From Collodictyon triciliatum (Eukaryota; CRuMs): DNA of 21,738 nt. The stretch spans positions 1 through 21,738 of the forward strand of contig JBHJMP010000774.1 in NCBI GenBank assembly GCA_043381765.1. Direction: 5' to 3'. Positions 13,817 through 21,088 of the stretch are shown piece after piece; within the stretch, counting starts at the first letter, position 1, and every line of letters begins with the position of its first letter. The notes under the pieces are model-generated. The model did no database searches. It was not told where the DNA came from and was given only the letters and a program-made list of their open reading frames with translations. The position numbers and the translations under genes were made by a program.

Positions 13817-16800
13817 GTATCCCACACTTTTTTTTCTTCTAAAAACGATAGAGAGGAACAAGAAGAAATAGATGCGCTAAGAAAACAACTAGGCGAGCGA
13901 GAAGAGATTTTAAAGGCTCAAAGAAAAGAATGGATGAGAGAGGAACTATCGCGCCTGCAAGACCTCCCCGAAGAAGAAAGGTTAAAATTCACGATTCTAC
14001 CGCCCTGAATCCTACCTGTAATCAATATAGCCGGCAGTTTTATTGGAATACACTATCATTTTATTTTTCTAGTAGATATTCACATTTACTATGGCTGATT
14101 TATCTTTATGAGCTACAGTTAATAAAAAAATAATTTTTTTTTGTAAAAAATAAATAAATAAATAAATAAGGATACGGATGGTTCAGCAGCTGATGTCTGA
14201 GATGGGTCAGTTCACGGATTCATTGGCAGATGAAAAGAAGAGACAGGAAGACCTTCTGAGGGATAGATTGGAGATGAAGCGCAACCAAAAATTGAAACTG
14301 GCGCGCGAGAAAATAGAAGCGCAAGAAAAGATGGTAGTGTTTTTTTTTTTAATTCATTTTATTTTTCATCCAAAAATATCGCTTAAGATAGACTACGATG
14401 TGAAAAAGTAAAATGTGCTATTCCAAAAAAAAAAGTTGCCTGTTGAATATATACCTGCTCATAGGATGAAGATAAAATCAGGAAAGATGAAGAAGCTGAA
14501 AAAGCTGAACAATCTCGCCTAATTGAGGAAGTTATTGGGATTACTATTCCGCCTGAAGAAAAAGCGGTGGATTTGGTCGAAATTACTAGGGGTGAATATG
14601 CATTTGCCCTGGAATCTATGAAGCAGAAGCATGAAGAAGAGAAAATGTAACGCATGAATTCAACCTTATTCATCACTCATCACTATTATTGCGCCCTGAC
14701 ACATTTCTGCCGCAACATTAACAACATTAACAACATTAACAACATTAACAACATTAACAACATTAACAACATTAACAACATTAACAACATTAACAACATT
14801 AACAACATTAACAATACATCAGGGAATTAAAAAAGAGATTGGACAAAGAGATTGAACAAGAAGAGTCTGAAATGCTGAAAATACTCCGGGAGAGAAAAGA
14901 AAAGATTTTGGCTAAGGCCATCAGCGAGGTGGAGAAAGATGGTTAGTGAGCCGGTTGGGCACTAGACTTTCGTCACTTAAACTAGTCATAAATTGAGTTC
15001 TTACAAATATATATATATATATATGTTTTTTTTAAAGAAAAAGTTAAACAAGCAAATTAATTGCTCATATGTCTTCTGTTTCGTCATAGGCAAAAATGAG
15101 GCAACGGATATGTTGGAAATATATGAATCTCAGCTCAAAAGTATCGAAGATTCATGTGAACAAGAGAGAAGGAAACAGGTCGGATTTTTTTCTTTTAATC
15201 TTGTCACCATTTTAACCAAATCTTAGATTTCATCATTATTACTTAAAATGATAAACAAATCACAGATGGACACTTTGCACCAGCGATTATTAGAAAAGAA
15301 AAAAAGAAAGGAAGAAGAATTGATACAGAAGCAAACGTTGGAAGTAATGAGGAAAGAGGAAGAAGGCGACAAGGTTTTTTTTTCTCTTCGTAGACACAAT
15401 CTATAATTCGATTTCAATACCGTCAATTGGGAGGATGTCATAATTAATTCCATAGTATTTGAATCGATGAAACGTAATCTGTAAAATTGCGCATACACAT
15501 TTTCTTAAAGGCCTTCTTACTCCCAATAGAGAAAAGCTGGTATAACCACTGAAATGGAAAGGGGCCATGAAAAAATTCTGATTGAAGGGGCCCTCCATAA
15601 GCTATCAGAGGACAAGGTCCTATTATAATCTATCGTTCTGAAAATAATAAATAATAACATTTAATTACAGACAGCAAACAAGCAACCATTTATAATAGAT
15701 GTCACAAGCGATAGAACTGGTGATGCAAACCAGGCACGGAGCTGAGCTGAGGAGAATCTCAGAGCAACAACAAAATGAGCGCGACTATGCAGTCAAAGAG
15801 GCCGTCTACGCTGTTCAGCAAAGGTAAGACCATGTGCTTACATGTTTTGTTTCAGCTGACTTTTTATGACATAAAATTTAAAAAATCGTGACCTTCACAC
15901 CATAATTTTGCTCATTTTACATTTTATTAAAAATAAATGAATAAATCTGAATCGTAGATATTCAGAGATGTTTTCTCAGATGCACTCCAATCATATGGCT
16001 GCAATCAAAGTAATTTTTTCTGATCCCGACCTTGATTACCACCAAATGGAGACGATTCGCAATGACGTTATGGCTTCTCAGGTTTTTTTTATCTTTTCAA
16101 AGTCAGCAAATTTATACGCGTATTTATTCGGAACAGTTAGAGTATTTTTTGAAAGAAAATATTCATTCCAGTATGCTTATCTGAACTTCGGTAAAGGACA
16201 TAGAACAAAGAAGGTCTGACAAAGTAACATCATTTTATTAAAGGAGAAAGAAAAATCTGCGATGGAGGCAAAGTTTTATGCCGACGTGAAAGAGACCGAA
16301 GCCATCGTTTTGAGAGAATTAGATAAGAAACAGGCCCAAGTGATGATTGGAAACTTATAAATTCAAACTAATATGTTATATTTAAACCTAGAAGCACAAA
16401 GAAAAAAACTTTGACACATCCTTAATTAGCTATATTTCCTTTTTTCATCATATAATCTGGAGCCTCACCTATGTCTTAAAGAATTATGACCCAGTCTCCA
16501 TGCTTTTTTTTTTATAGGAACGCATAGCTCTTCGTGAACGGCAATTACGAGAGTTAGTCGAGTTGACAAGAATGTATCTCCCAAATCTACAGGTTTATCA
16601 TCACTTTCTATTTTTTTTTTTCGTCTGTCACAGGGGCCTGTTGTGGCACATATTTTTGTGGTTGTACAGAAATTCATTCACACAGCCAAGCTTTATAGTG
16701 CAGGTCGGGAATTATACGAATCATAATCATTCGTGATGTTTCTTTAGGAGCCACTGGAAACCGAGATATTGGCAGAAGAGTTAGGCAAGCTCCGAGAAAA

Positions 16801-19800
16801 GTTTGAAAACTCAAAGTTGGAAAAAATTCGCCAGTTGGAAGAAAATAGAAGAAAGCAGCAAGAACAAGAGGCGCAGAGACTTCAGGACGATTTGCAACAG
16901 TATGCCACCTCAGCAAGAAAGATTGACACCAGAATATAACTTTTTTCTTGTTTTAAATAATCGAAAACCTAAGTTGGATTTCTGTCTATATAACTAGATT
17001 CGAGCAACAGCTTGATGTTAAAACTGCCATGGGCCAAAAACTAGTAAGTTGAACATATTCTTTATTATTATTTATATATATTAGAAATGGATGGAAAACA
17101 AACAGTTTCCTTAACTTTTTCTTTTCAGATTGAGAATGTTATGAAGAGGCAGACAGAAACAGAAGTCACCGAAGTATCAAATAAAGTGCGTTCATAATTT
17201 ATCCGTTCATACAATTTACTCTTCTTTTTTTTTTTTTGGGTTTTCCAACCTCTGTTAATGAAGCAATGACCCAGTATTTCCTAGGCATATGCTTGTACAT
17301 GCCTCTTCAGTCATCATGTCAGGGTCTAATATATGTGATAAAATTTATGTTGTAGGATGAAATTCTTCAAAAGCACAATGCTGAGCTCGCTGCTTTGCAA
17401 GATGCTCAACTAACTGAGAAAGAGAGACAAGTGATTGCTGAAATACCGAATTTACTTTTCTTTTTCATTTCAATTTATATTTGATGGCATGTATTCATGT
17501 TTATCCTCTTGCAGCAAAAACATATACAAGCACGCCTAGCTGAAAGAAAAAAGAACAAAGTAAAGAAAACTCAAAAAGATGAGCCGGTAATTATGTTATT
17601 CCGTACATGCTCTTTGCATTTTCATACTTTGATTGCTATAAAAACAATATAAATTAAATTATGATTTATTATAATTATATTCATATATATTTTTTTATAG
17701 ACCAACGAGGAGCTCGACAATCAAGAAGTAATGGATAGAATTTGCATCTGTATCTTATGCCGTTGATATAAATATCTAATCTAAACCGAATTCAGGCCAT
17801 TCAACTCGGTAGAATCGCCGCGGAGACAGACAAGATAATGGCGGACAGACGCAATAAACTGGCTGACTCTCTTCGCAATCCAGATAAGCCAAGGCAAGAC
17901 TTTCTATTCCACCTGTATTCAAAATGAAAACATCGTCAAATTCACCATGACCTCAACTATGGCACGATTTCATAATTCAAAACTATACAATATTTTCCCC
18001 TCCAAATACGGGTTTCTTCTAAAAACGTAACGTGAGTTAATCCACTAAGCTAAATTGAATCATGATGTAATACGGTATAGTGAGTCTGAGGACCAAATCG
18101 CACAAGAAAAAGGAGCATCATCGACGACAGCAGCCCAATTAGTCCCTATCTCCTCTGCTGTAGTGCCTGCCAAACCCACGATCGAGTTAACGCCTGAGCA
18201 ACTAGAGATTAGCCTCCTATCAGCCATCACACGCAGAATTGCAGAGATAGAAAAGGACATGGCGTCAGTAGGTCTTATCCCACCAACGCCTTCATCAAAT
18301 TTACAGCCTGCTGTGCAGCCCAAGAGACAGACAAAGGGAACATCATCGGTAATCCTTCCATTCCCATTTTTGTCTTCACAGGCGTTGAGATGTTCTAGAA
18401 CCATTTCTGATACTCGAGCCACTGAAGTTTTTACAAGTTGGGTCTTTTTTTTTTCCATTTGCATTTGCATTTGCATTTGCATTTGCGTGTCAATATTTCC
18501 AATGTGTTTTTCGAGACTAACTTACAAAATGATGCAGCAAAAAACTGTATCAGTCACAGATTTGCGTCCGTCGCAATATATTGTCTATAAGTTCGGTTTG
18601 CGAGTGATTGATTTGCTGTGTATCAATCTCGGACACGACCGTATATCAATTCTAGCAGCTACCAATATATCTCCAGGAAACTATGAAGACAATGTTTATG
18701 ATGGACAACTCTTCTTTGATCAAGATACAAGGTATTATCAACTATCCGGAGGAAATCTTAATTTTTTTAAAGAAAAAACTACATTCATTCATCGCTTTCT
18801 CGTAGGACCCTTTTCATCAAAGTGGACTGCTTCTCAGACCCTGGATACTACATTATGCTACTTGTTCATTCCATGGCACACATAAACGTACATACTTTCA
18901 TATCTTTATGAAAATTGACATACCTATTTGGATCTTTGGACGAGGCTTGCAAAATGTCAGCACTGAAATAACTATTATTTAATTTAAATATATATAGATT
19001 GAGAGCATGATTGATGACCAAAATCCTCAGTTTGTACGGGAGTTTTATCGTTGCTTGAGAGTCTGCTTTGATGACATGATATCTTCGAGGTTTCTTATAC
19101 GTTCAACTACGACTGCAATACTCTGTAGAAATGCCTCATATGATAAACGAGCACTCTTTTACTTAATCTTATTTAGGACTATAATATTTTTACGTATTTA
19201 GTTTCTGTCTAGTTTTTCTGAAGAGATTATGTAAAATAAATATGAACCAGTTTCAAGCCCGATTCTGCTGTAAAGCAACACGGTTGTGAAAACGCACAAT
19301 CATTCCTGGAAACATTTTCTCAACTCCCGTCATTGAGAGACAAGGAGTCCTTCGTGTCGGTAAGAATATGTCTACTTTCAGCATATGGTCCCATTTATGA
19401 CACTCTATTATTATCAAAACCGTTCCATCATTATCACCATTTTTCTTCCTCTTGAGACTATTTATCTGCGAATCTGATGTCGTTGAGAAATTCATAGGGC
19501 TTTGTCAACTTTGAGAATTCGGGCACAGGGAAAGGTTCTAACCATTTCAGCCAAGAAAAACTTCGAGCGCGAATGACAAAATATCAAGCTTTCCAATTCC
19601 AACACACATTCTTGAGGACCTTTGATGAATCTGCTGCTAGTGATGCAGAGGTGCATACCAAAGACATAATCTGTCCAATTCATACATGACTTGTTTGTTC
19701 TTATAATGTGAACAGATGGTGTCTGCTGAGATGGAGTTATCATGTTTTCCTGGCGACTTCCCTTGAAGACCAATCTGCATATTGTAATTGAATATGTTTT

Positions 19801-21088
19801 AAACGACACACTCTTTCCAGGGAGCTGACGCTCGTTTGCAATCTGTGTTGACATATGTTTCTGCCAAGCGGGCCGGCATTTCAGTTAGCCATGAAAAGGT
19901 TTGATTTACCAGACTGCTCTTTATGAATTCTCAAGTCAGACGAATGAGAAAACCTCAAGTTTTTTTTTTTTTAAAAAAAAATTATGACTATTTCTATTTT
20001 TAAAGGCTGAGAAGATCAAACAACCAAGTCGAAAAGAGACTCTCGAATCCGAAATACGGTCTTTGGAAGACAAGATCGACAGAATATCAGAAGAATTTAC
20101 TTCACTTTCGAAGCAGAAGAACCAACTACAGATTTCACTTATCAAACAGAACAAGGAGGTTTGCTTCAGCCTTCAACTTTTCGCATGTTAAATTATTTAT
20201 TCCTATCCCTTCCCCATTTTTCTTTTTCTTTTTCTTTTTCTTTTTCTTTTTCTTTTTCTTTTTCTTTTTCTTTTTCTTTTTCTTTTTCTTTTTCTTTTCT
20301 TTTTCTTTTCCTTTTCTTTCCTTTTCCTTTCTTTCCTTTTTTTCTATGGTAATCAAAGTCTAAATCAACATTTATAATCAACATGCTGTTTTCAATGAAG
20401 CTTTTTTTCTTTTTCTTTTTTTTTTATCGAGAAAATATTGGGAGCTATTTGTAAATTATGGTTGCCACATGAATTGATAGTAATAATATATTTGCAGCTC
20501 AACGCAATCACAAAGGCCCTTCGCGACAGCTCACCATCCACTCCAGATTACCAACAGCAACAGGAAAACGTTTCTCAAAAAGCGAATGTTGTCCACGCAC
20601 TGCAAGATAAAAAGGACGCAATGACAGTTGAAGCGGTAAGGCCTTTTTGTATATGCCTCACACACGATGCCAAATATTCAATTCATCTCAATTTTTTTTT
20701 TATTTTGTGAACAATGATACGTAATAAAATAGTATCTAAAATTGAATATGACTGACTGCGCTCTATTAGTTGGCTCATTTTCATTATTATTTTTAAAAGT
20801 AATGTCGAGTAATCTGTTGGGTTCTTATTATCCATCTGGTTCCTTTCATTAATATAATCATTGTCATCACCAACATGCAGAATCGTCTGTCATTGCGCAT
20901 GGACAAGTTCAAGCAGGAAATAGCGTAAGTGCAATCGAAAACCAAGCTTTCCTCTACTTTCATCTCTGCTACTGATATTCAAAAGAGCTGAAAAATCTGA
21001 CCCGTTCTTTCTCTCGCTATCACACAGCAAAAAACAAAGCGAACTGGATACGATTCTCTCATCATCACCATCATCATCATCAGCCTGA
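38..21088 (+). CDS. Giant GCC2/GCC3 cysteine-rich, single-pass membrane protein with long coiled-coil tail (43 exons, 5' partial)
   Basis: Spliced model; every junction keeps frame. Exons: <38-162, 291-422, 562-677, 850-1027, 1161-1442, 1675-1744, 1902-10353, 10518-10703, 10848-10976, 11133-11931, 12058-12086 (or 12110), 12201-12863, 12988-13277, 13407-13472, 13852-13980, 14171-14333, 14465-14646, 14823-14941, 15090-15178, 15266-15373, 15530-15616, 15699-15823, 15958-16081, 16244-16339, 16518-16592, 16748-16899, 16998-17043, 17129-17185, 17356-17430, 17515-17586, 17701-17727, 17796-17914 (or 17893), 18081-18348, 18538-18731, 18806-18887, 18998-19089, 19251-19359, 19498-19650, 19821-19898, 20006-20158, 20498-20635, 20881-20924, 21028-21088. 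Product about 4,900 residues. Order: cysteine array, juxtamembrane ectodomain, one membrane helix, coiled coil, DPxTG repeats, coiled coils with acidic segments, C-terminal globular domain, short tail. The signal peptide is not in the window. A role as surface-to-cytoskeleton tether is inference. The family match is to Ephrin_rec_like (GCC2/GCC3) modules; I do not recognise a named orthologue. Confidence 0.85.
1902..10353 (+). CDS. Exon 7: giant central exon, ectodomain to cytoplasmic coiled coil
   Basis: One 8,452-nt exon, entered after acceptor TTACAG in phase 2 and left at CTG|GTATAC in phase 0. It codes residues about 301-3118. Without splicing the frame would run 9 more codons to a stop at 10378-10380; splicing at 10354 joins cleanly to a helical exon at 10518. 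In order it holds more than 50 cysteine half-modules, a juxtamembrane domain, the transmembrane helix, a first coiled coil, the DPxTG repeat region and a long charged coiled coil. An in-frame ATG at 2140 is not the real start, because the frame is open and cysteine-modular upstream and joins exon 6. Its lack of introns contrasts with the 42 other, mostly very short exons. Confidence 0.9.
1903..5320 (+). other. Ectodomain: tandem GCC2/GCC3 (ephrin-receptor-like) cysteine modules
   Basis: Residues about 302-1440. The stretch is made of half-modules of the forms CPxGxYC, CDAGxYC and CPxGTYS repeated more than 50 times. They are arranged in larger units that run CPxGHYCPxG, a PxPCPxGTF segment, a CxPCPxGxYC segment and a GxCDAGxYC segment. 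Examples are CPEGHFCPLG (about 2320), CPPGTYSEHTG (about 4357) and CPRGFYCMK (about 5104). This matches the Ephrin_rec_like / GCC2_GCC3 module known in apicomplexan and animal surface proteins. Many N-x-S/T sequons lie between modules, fitting a secretory-pathway ectodomain. The regularity decays after about 5280, where spacing becomes EGF-like (CECFG, CLCAAGYEYY). Confidence 0.9.
5320..6235 (+). other. Juxtamembrane ectodomain, possibly cupredoxin-like
   Basis: Residues about 1441-1745. A first part (to about 5640) keeps scattered cysteine pairs such as CSKKCQG and CACSS. The second part is poorer in cysteine and alternates in a beta-strand-like way. It ends with a segment FSESGVYAFVDHADP followed by a strand LLVRV and a cysteine (SDCGP). 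Placement directly before the membrane helix and after the cysteine array suggests a globular membrane-proximal domain. The terminal pattern (G-x-Y-x-F, short loop with His, final strand) recalls cupredoxins, but the copper-binding Cys of that loop appears to be absent. The fold assignment is a guess from pattern only. Confidence 0.4.
6292..6360 (+). other. Transmembrane helix
   Basis: Residues about 1765-1787. About 23 uncharged residues starting WGVVGTLFGSALAIIA and ending LLL are preceded by a Lys/Arg-containing stretch (ESKR) and followed by KKVR. It is the only long hydrophobic helix I see in the model. The disulfide-rich modules lie before it, and lysine-rich, cysteine-poor coiled coil lies after it. 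This fits a type I single-pass topology with the C-terminal two thirds in the cytoplasm. Confidence 0.85.
6590..7005 (+). other. First cytoplasmic coiled coil
   Basis: Residues about 1864-2002. The stretch is helical and charged, with heptad-like spacing of leucine and isoleucine (for example GLRNLLGTKLDEIAVRY and VELLEKVLSNQKKELEAF). It has no proline over long runs and no cysteine. It separates the membrane helix from the DPxTG repeat region and could dimerise the protein just inside the membrane. Function is not known. Confidence 0.6.
7090..8400 (+). other. Beta-type repeat region with DPxTG and related motifs
   Basis: Residues about 2031-2467. Short units recur with the look of paired beta strands around a turn: HPKSGRVVALEGN, VESKSGKVVFMAGD, DPYTGVLVPTLAV, DPMSKLRIPVGG, YDNTTGKLLPLSGR, HSKTGEISALAGA, DPVTGELVPITLGG. 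The core is [D/S]-P-x-[T/S]-G-x-[L/V]-[V/I/L]-P-[L/I/V]-x-x-G. Two clusters (about 7200-7690 and 8200-8320) flank a helical stretch near 7850-8090. I do not recognise the domain family. Being on the cytoplasmic side of the membrane helix, it could be a binding platform between coiled coils, but that is inference. Confidence 0.6.
8930..10353 (+). other. Long charged coiled coil
   Basis: Residues about 2644-3118. The segment is rich in Glu, Lys, Gln, Leu and Arg with helical periodicity, for example EKEVLMEQRQAEIDKITAAY and EQELRSQLEAFQATKMREL. An acidic linker with tyrosines (YVEEYEEVDIPP, about 9166) and a Ser/Lys linker (about 9550-9680) break it. It continues directly in exons 8 and 9. The composition is typical of structural or tethering proteins. 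Such composition makes homology by similarity unreliable. Confidence 0.75.
10518..10976 (+). CDS. Exons 8-9: continuing coiled coil
   Basis: Exon 10518-10703 follows acceptor ATTATAG and ends AAG|GTTCAT. Exon 10848-10976 follows GACACAG and ends AAG|GTTGTG. Both are phase 0 at both ends. They code about 105 charged helical residues such as VLKKLDQLREQVEKEKE and DDAVDELVKKKDEIDGA. An alternative reading through 10704 would hit stops, so the introns are needed. Confidence 0.82.
11133..11931 (+). CDS. Exon 10: coiled coil then acidic low-complexity linker
   Basis: Acceptor GCATGTAG, donor AAAG|GTATGT in phase 1. It codes about 266 residues (about 3224-3490). It begins as coiled coil (EMKEKLSEQVGAMDG) and becomes strongly acidic and Ser-rich, with VIEEVEEIVEEVVEEAEE near 11566 and VDVDEDEDEEYGEDM near 11757. 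No folded domain is visible. It is likely a disordered spacer, and acidic runs of this kind can bind basic partners or calcium. Neither is shown here. Confidence 0.8.
12058..12863 (+). CDS. Exons 11-12: disordered linker with lysine-rich patches
   Basis: Exon 11 begins after TTTGAAG at 12058 and joins exon 10 to make GGC. Two donors are possible, both in phase 0: GAT|GTAAGA (ends 12086) and GAT|GTAAAG (ends 12110). Exon 12 (12201-12863) follows TTTTTAATAG and ends TCT|GTAACT. It codes Ser/Thr/Glu-rich sequence of low complexity with basic clusters (IPKGRKKKDN near 12364, KRVVKVQKIVYVKKKKP near 12517). The basic patches next to the acidic exon 10 could allow folding back or charge-based binding; this is inference. 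Confidence 0.75.
12988..13472 (+). CDS. Exons 13-14: helical segment before the assembly gap
   Basis: Exon 13 (12988-13277) follows ACATGTATAG and ends GCAAG|GTTTGT in phase 2. It includes an Ala/Glu-rich helix (DLAEAEAELKAALAERSRLE). Exon 14 starts at 13407 after TGGAAAG, completing AGG. I end it at 13472 (GATAG|GTTTAA, phase 2), because this is in phase with the acceptor at 13851. The alternative donor at 13486 (TTC|GTATAT, phase 0) would need acceptor 13855 or an exon hidden in the N gap. Confidence 0.72.
13561..13838. repeat. Poly-T tracts flanking the gap, with a duplicated CCACAC junction
   Basis: A run of 32 T at 13561-13592 is followed by CCACAC (13593-13598) and more T. Right of the gap a run of 49 T (13766-13814) is followed, after a few bases, by CCACAC (13822-13827) and 8 T. 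The repeat of T-run, CCACAC, T-run on both sides suggests either a local duplication or the same sequence placed twice by the assembler. The surrounding intron has no other feature. Confidence 0.8.
13639..13738. other. Assembly gap of 100 N inside an intron
   Basis: Exactly 100 N, a conventional placeholder, so the true length is unknown. It lies in the 379-nt intron 13473-13851. Both flanks are long T runs (13561-13592 and 13766-13814), which explains why sequencing or assembly broke here. No coding sequence needs to be missing, because exons 14 and 15 join in phase across it. Confidence 0.97.
13852..16592 (+). CDS. Exons 15-25: eleven small exons of helical stalk
   Basis: Exons 13852-13980, 14171-14333, 14465-14646, 14823-14941, 15090-15178, 15266-15373, 15530-15616, 15699-15823, 15958-16081, 16244-16339 and 16518-16592 all join in frame. 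Split codons restore sense at each join, for example AT|G at 14646/14823 and AG|A at 15823/15958. The product is charged and helical, for example EEQEEIDALRKQLGEREE, DSLADEKKRQEDLLRD, EMLKILRERKEKILAKA and YHQMETIRNDVMASQ. Short less charged parts (EVIGITIPPEEKAVDL near 14526) may be hinges. Donors are GT throughout. No catalytic motif is visible. Confidence 0.78.
14713..14811 (+). repeat. Tandem 9-mer, 11 perfect copies, in an intron
   Basis: The unit CAACATTAA is repeated 11 times without error (14713-14811) in the intron 14647-14822. The array ends 11 nt before the acceptor CATCAG. Every unit junction contains TTAAC, which fits the loose branch-point consensus YTNAY. The array occupies the place where a polypyrimidine tract would normally lie. 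Confidence 0.97.
15009..15024. repeat. Short (AT)n microsatellite in intron
   Basis: An alternating AT tract of about 16 nt lies in intron 14942-15089. It is simple sequence with no evident role. Confidence 0.85.
16748..18348 (+). CDS. Exons 26-33: helical stalk ending in a Pro/Ala-rich linker
   Basis: Exons 16748-16899, 16998-17043, 17129-17185, 17356-17430, 17515-17586, 17701-17727, 17796-17914 (or 17893) and 18081-18348 join in phase. They include a 27-nt micro-exon (TNEELDNQE) and several under 80 nt. Sequences are charged helices (RKQQEQEAQRLQDDLQ, RLAERKKNKVKKTQKDE). Exon 33 shifts to an Ala/Pro/Ser-rich linker with a helix LTPEQLEISLLSAITRRIAE near 18187, then VGLIPPTPSSN. The exon 32 donor is uncertain: canonical CCT|GTATTC after 17914 or non-canonical AAG|GCAAGA after 17893. 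Both give the same phase. Confidence 0.74.
18457..18486 (+). repeat. (ATTTGC)5 microsatellite in intron
   Basis: Five perfect copies of ATTTGC follow a T run in the intron 18349-18537. A frame is open through it, but the reading does not join in phase with the flanking exons as well as the spliced one does, so I treat it as intronic. Confidence 0.9.
18538..19089 (+). CDS. Exons 34-36: compact C-terminal domain with HxxxH motif
   Basis: Exons 18538-18731, 18806-18887 and 18998-19089 code about 123 residues (about 4537-4659). Unlike the stalk, they have mixed globular composition with hydrophobic cores: VSVTDLRPSQYIVYKFG, RISILAATNISPGNYE, TLFIKVDCFSDPGYY, IMLLVHSMAHIN, then PQFVREFYRCLRVCFDDM. 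Split codons AG|G (18731/18806) and AG|T (19089/19251) rejoin correctly. The helix with HSMAH (H about 4622 and 4626) resembles the HEXXH layout of zincin metalloproteases, but the catalytic Glu is Ser. The domain is probably a folded binding module. I do not recognise a named family, though its globular composition argues for conservation. Confidence 0.75.
19251..21088 (+). CDS. Exons 37-43: C-terminal tail to stop codon
   Basis: Exons 19251-19359, 19498-19650, 19821-19898, 20006-20158, 20498-20635, 20881-20924 and 21028-21088 join in phase. Sequence goes from mixed (SFKPDSAVKQHG, EKLRARMTKYQAFQFQHTFL) to a coiled coil (TLESEIRSLEDKIDRISEEF, about 20033) and a Gln-rich stretch (YQQQQENVSQ). 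It ends in a Ser-rich tail coded by TCA repeats and then TGA at 21086-21088. Canonical donors GTAAGA, GTAAGG and GTAAGT mark three of these exons. I treat 19651-19820 as intron. Confidence 0.78.
20159..20497 (+). other. Intron of 339 nt, pyrimidine-rich
   Basis: The intron runs from GAG|GTTTGC to ATTTGCAG. Its middle is a CT microsatellite; the rest is AT-rich. Frames open on both strands through it are low-complexity products of the repeat and are not genes. Confidence 0.85.
20217..20345 (+). repeat. (TTTTTC)n microsatellite
   Basis: A perfect hexamer of about 13 copies runs to 20294, followed by a degenerate C/T tract to about 20345. It gives a complete purine/pyrimidine strand split over about 130 nt, which can favour triplex-type structures. 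It lies in the intron between exons 40 and 41. Confidence 0.92.

Noticed and set aside
14713-14811. CRISPR-like or telomere-like array
   Set aside because: The units are directly abutting 9-mers with no spacers, in an intron; the motif is not a known telomere repeat and the array is internal.
18060-18482. Minus-strand frame of 140 codons
   Set aside because: It overlaps exon 33 on the other strand, and its N-terminal MQMQMQ run comes from the ATTTGC microsatellite.
19717-19760. Possible extra exon starting ATGGTGTCTGCTGAG after GTGAACAG
   Set aside because: It would need a weak donor (CAT|GTTTTC), while exons 38 and 39 already join in phase 0 without it. It cannot be excluded without RNA.
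19492-19854. Minus-strand frame of 120 codons
   Set aside because: It is antisense to exons 38 and 39, which join in phase with their neighbours; no motif was recognised in it.
20135-20384. Lys/Glu-rich minus-strand and Ser/Phe-rich plus-strand frames
   Set aside because: They are translations of the (TTTTTC)n repeat and T runs with no gene-like sequence.
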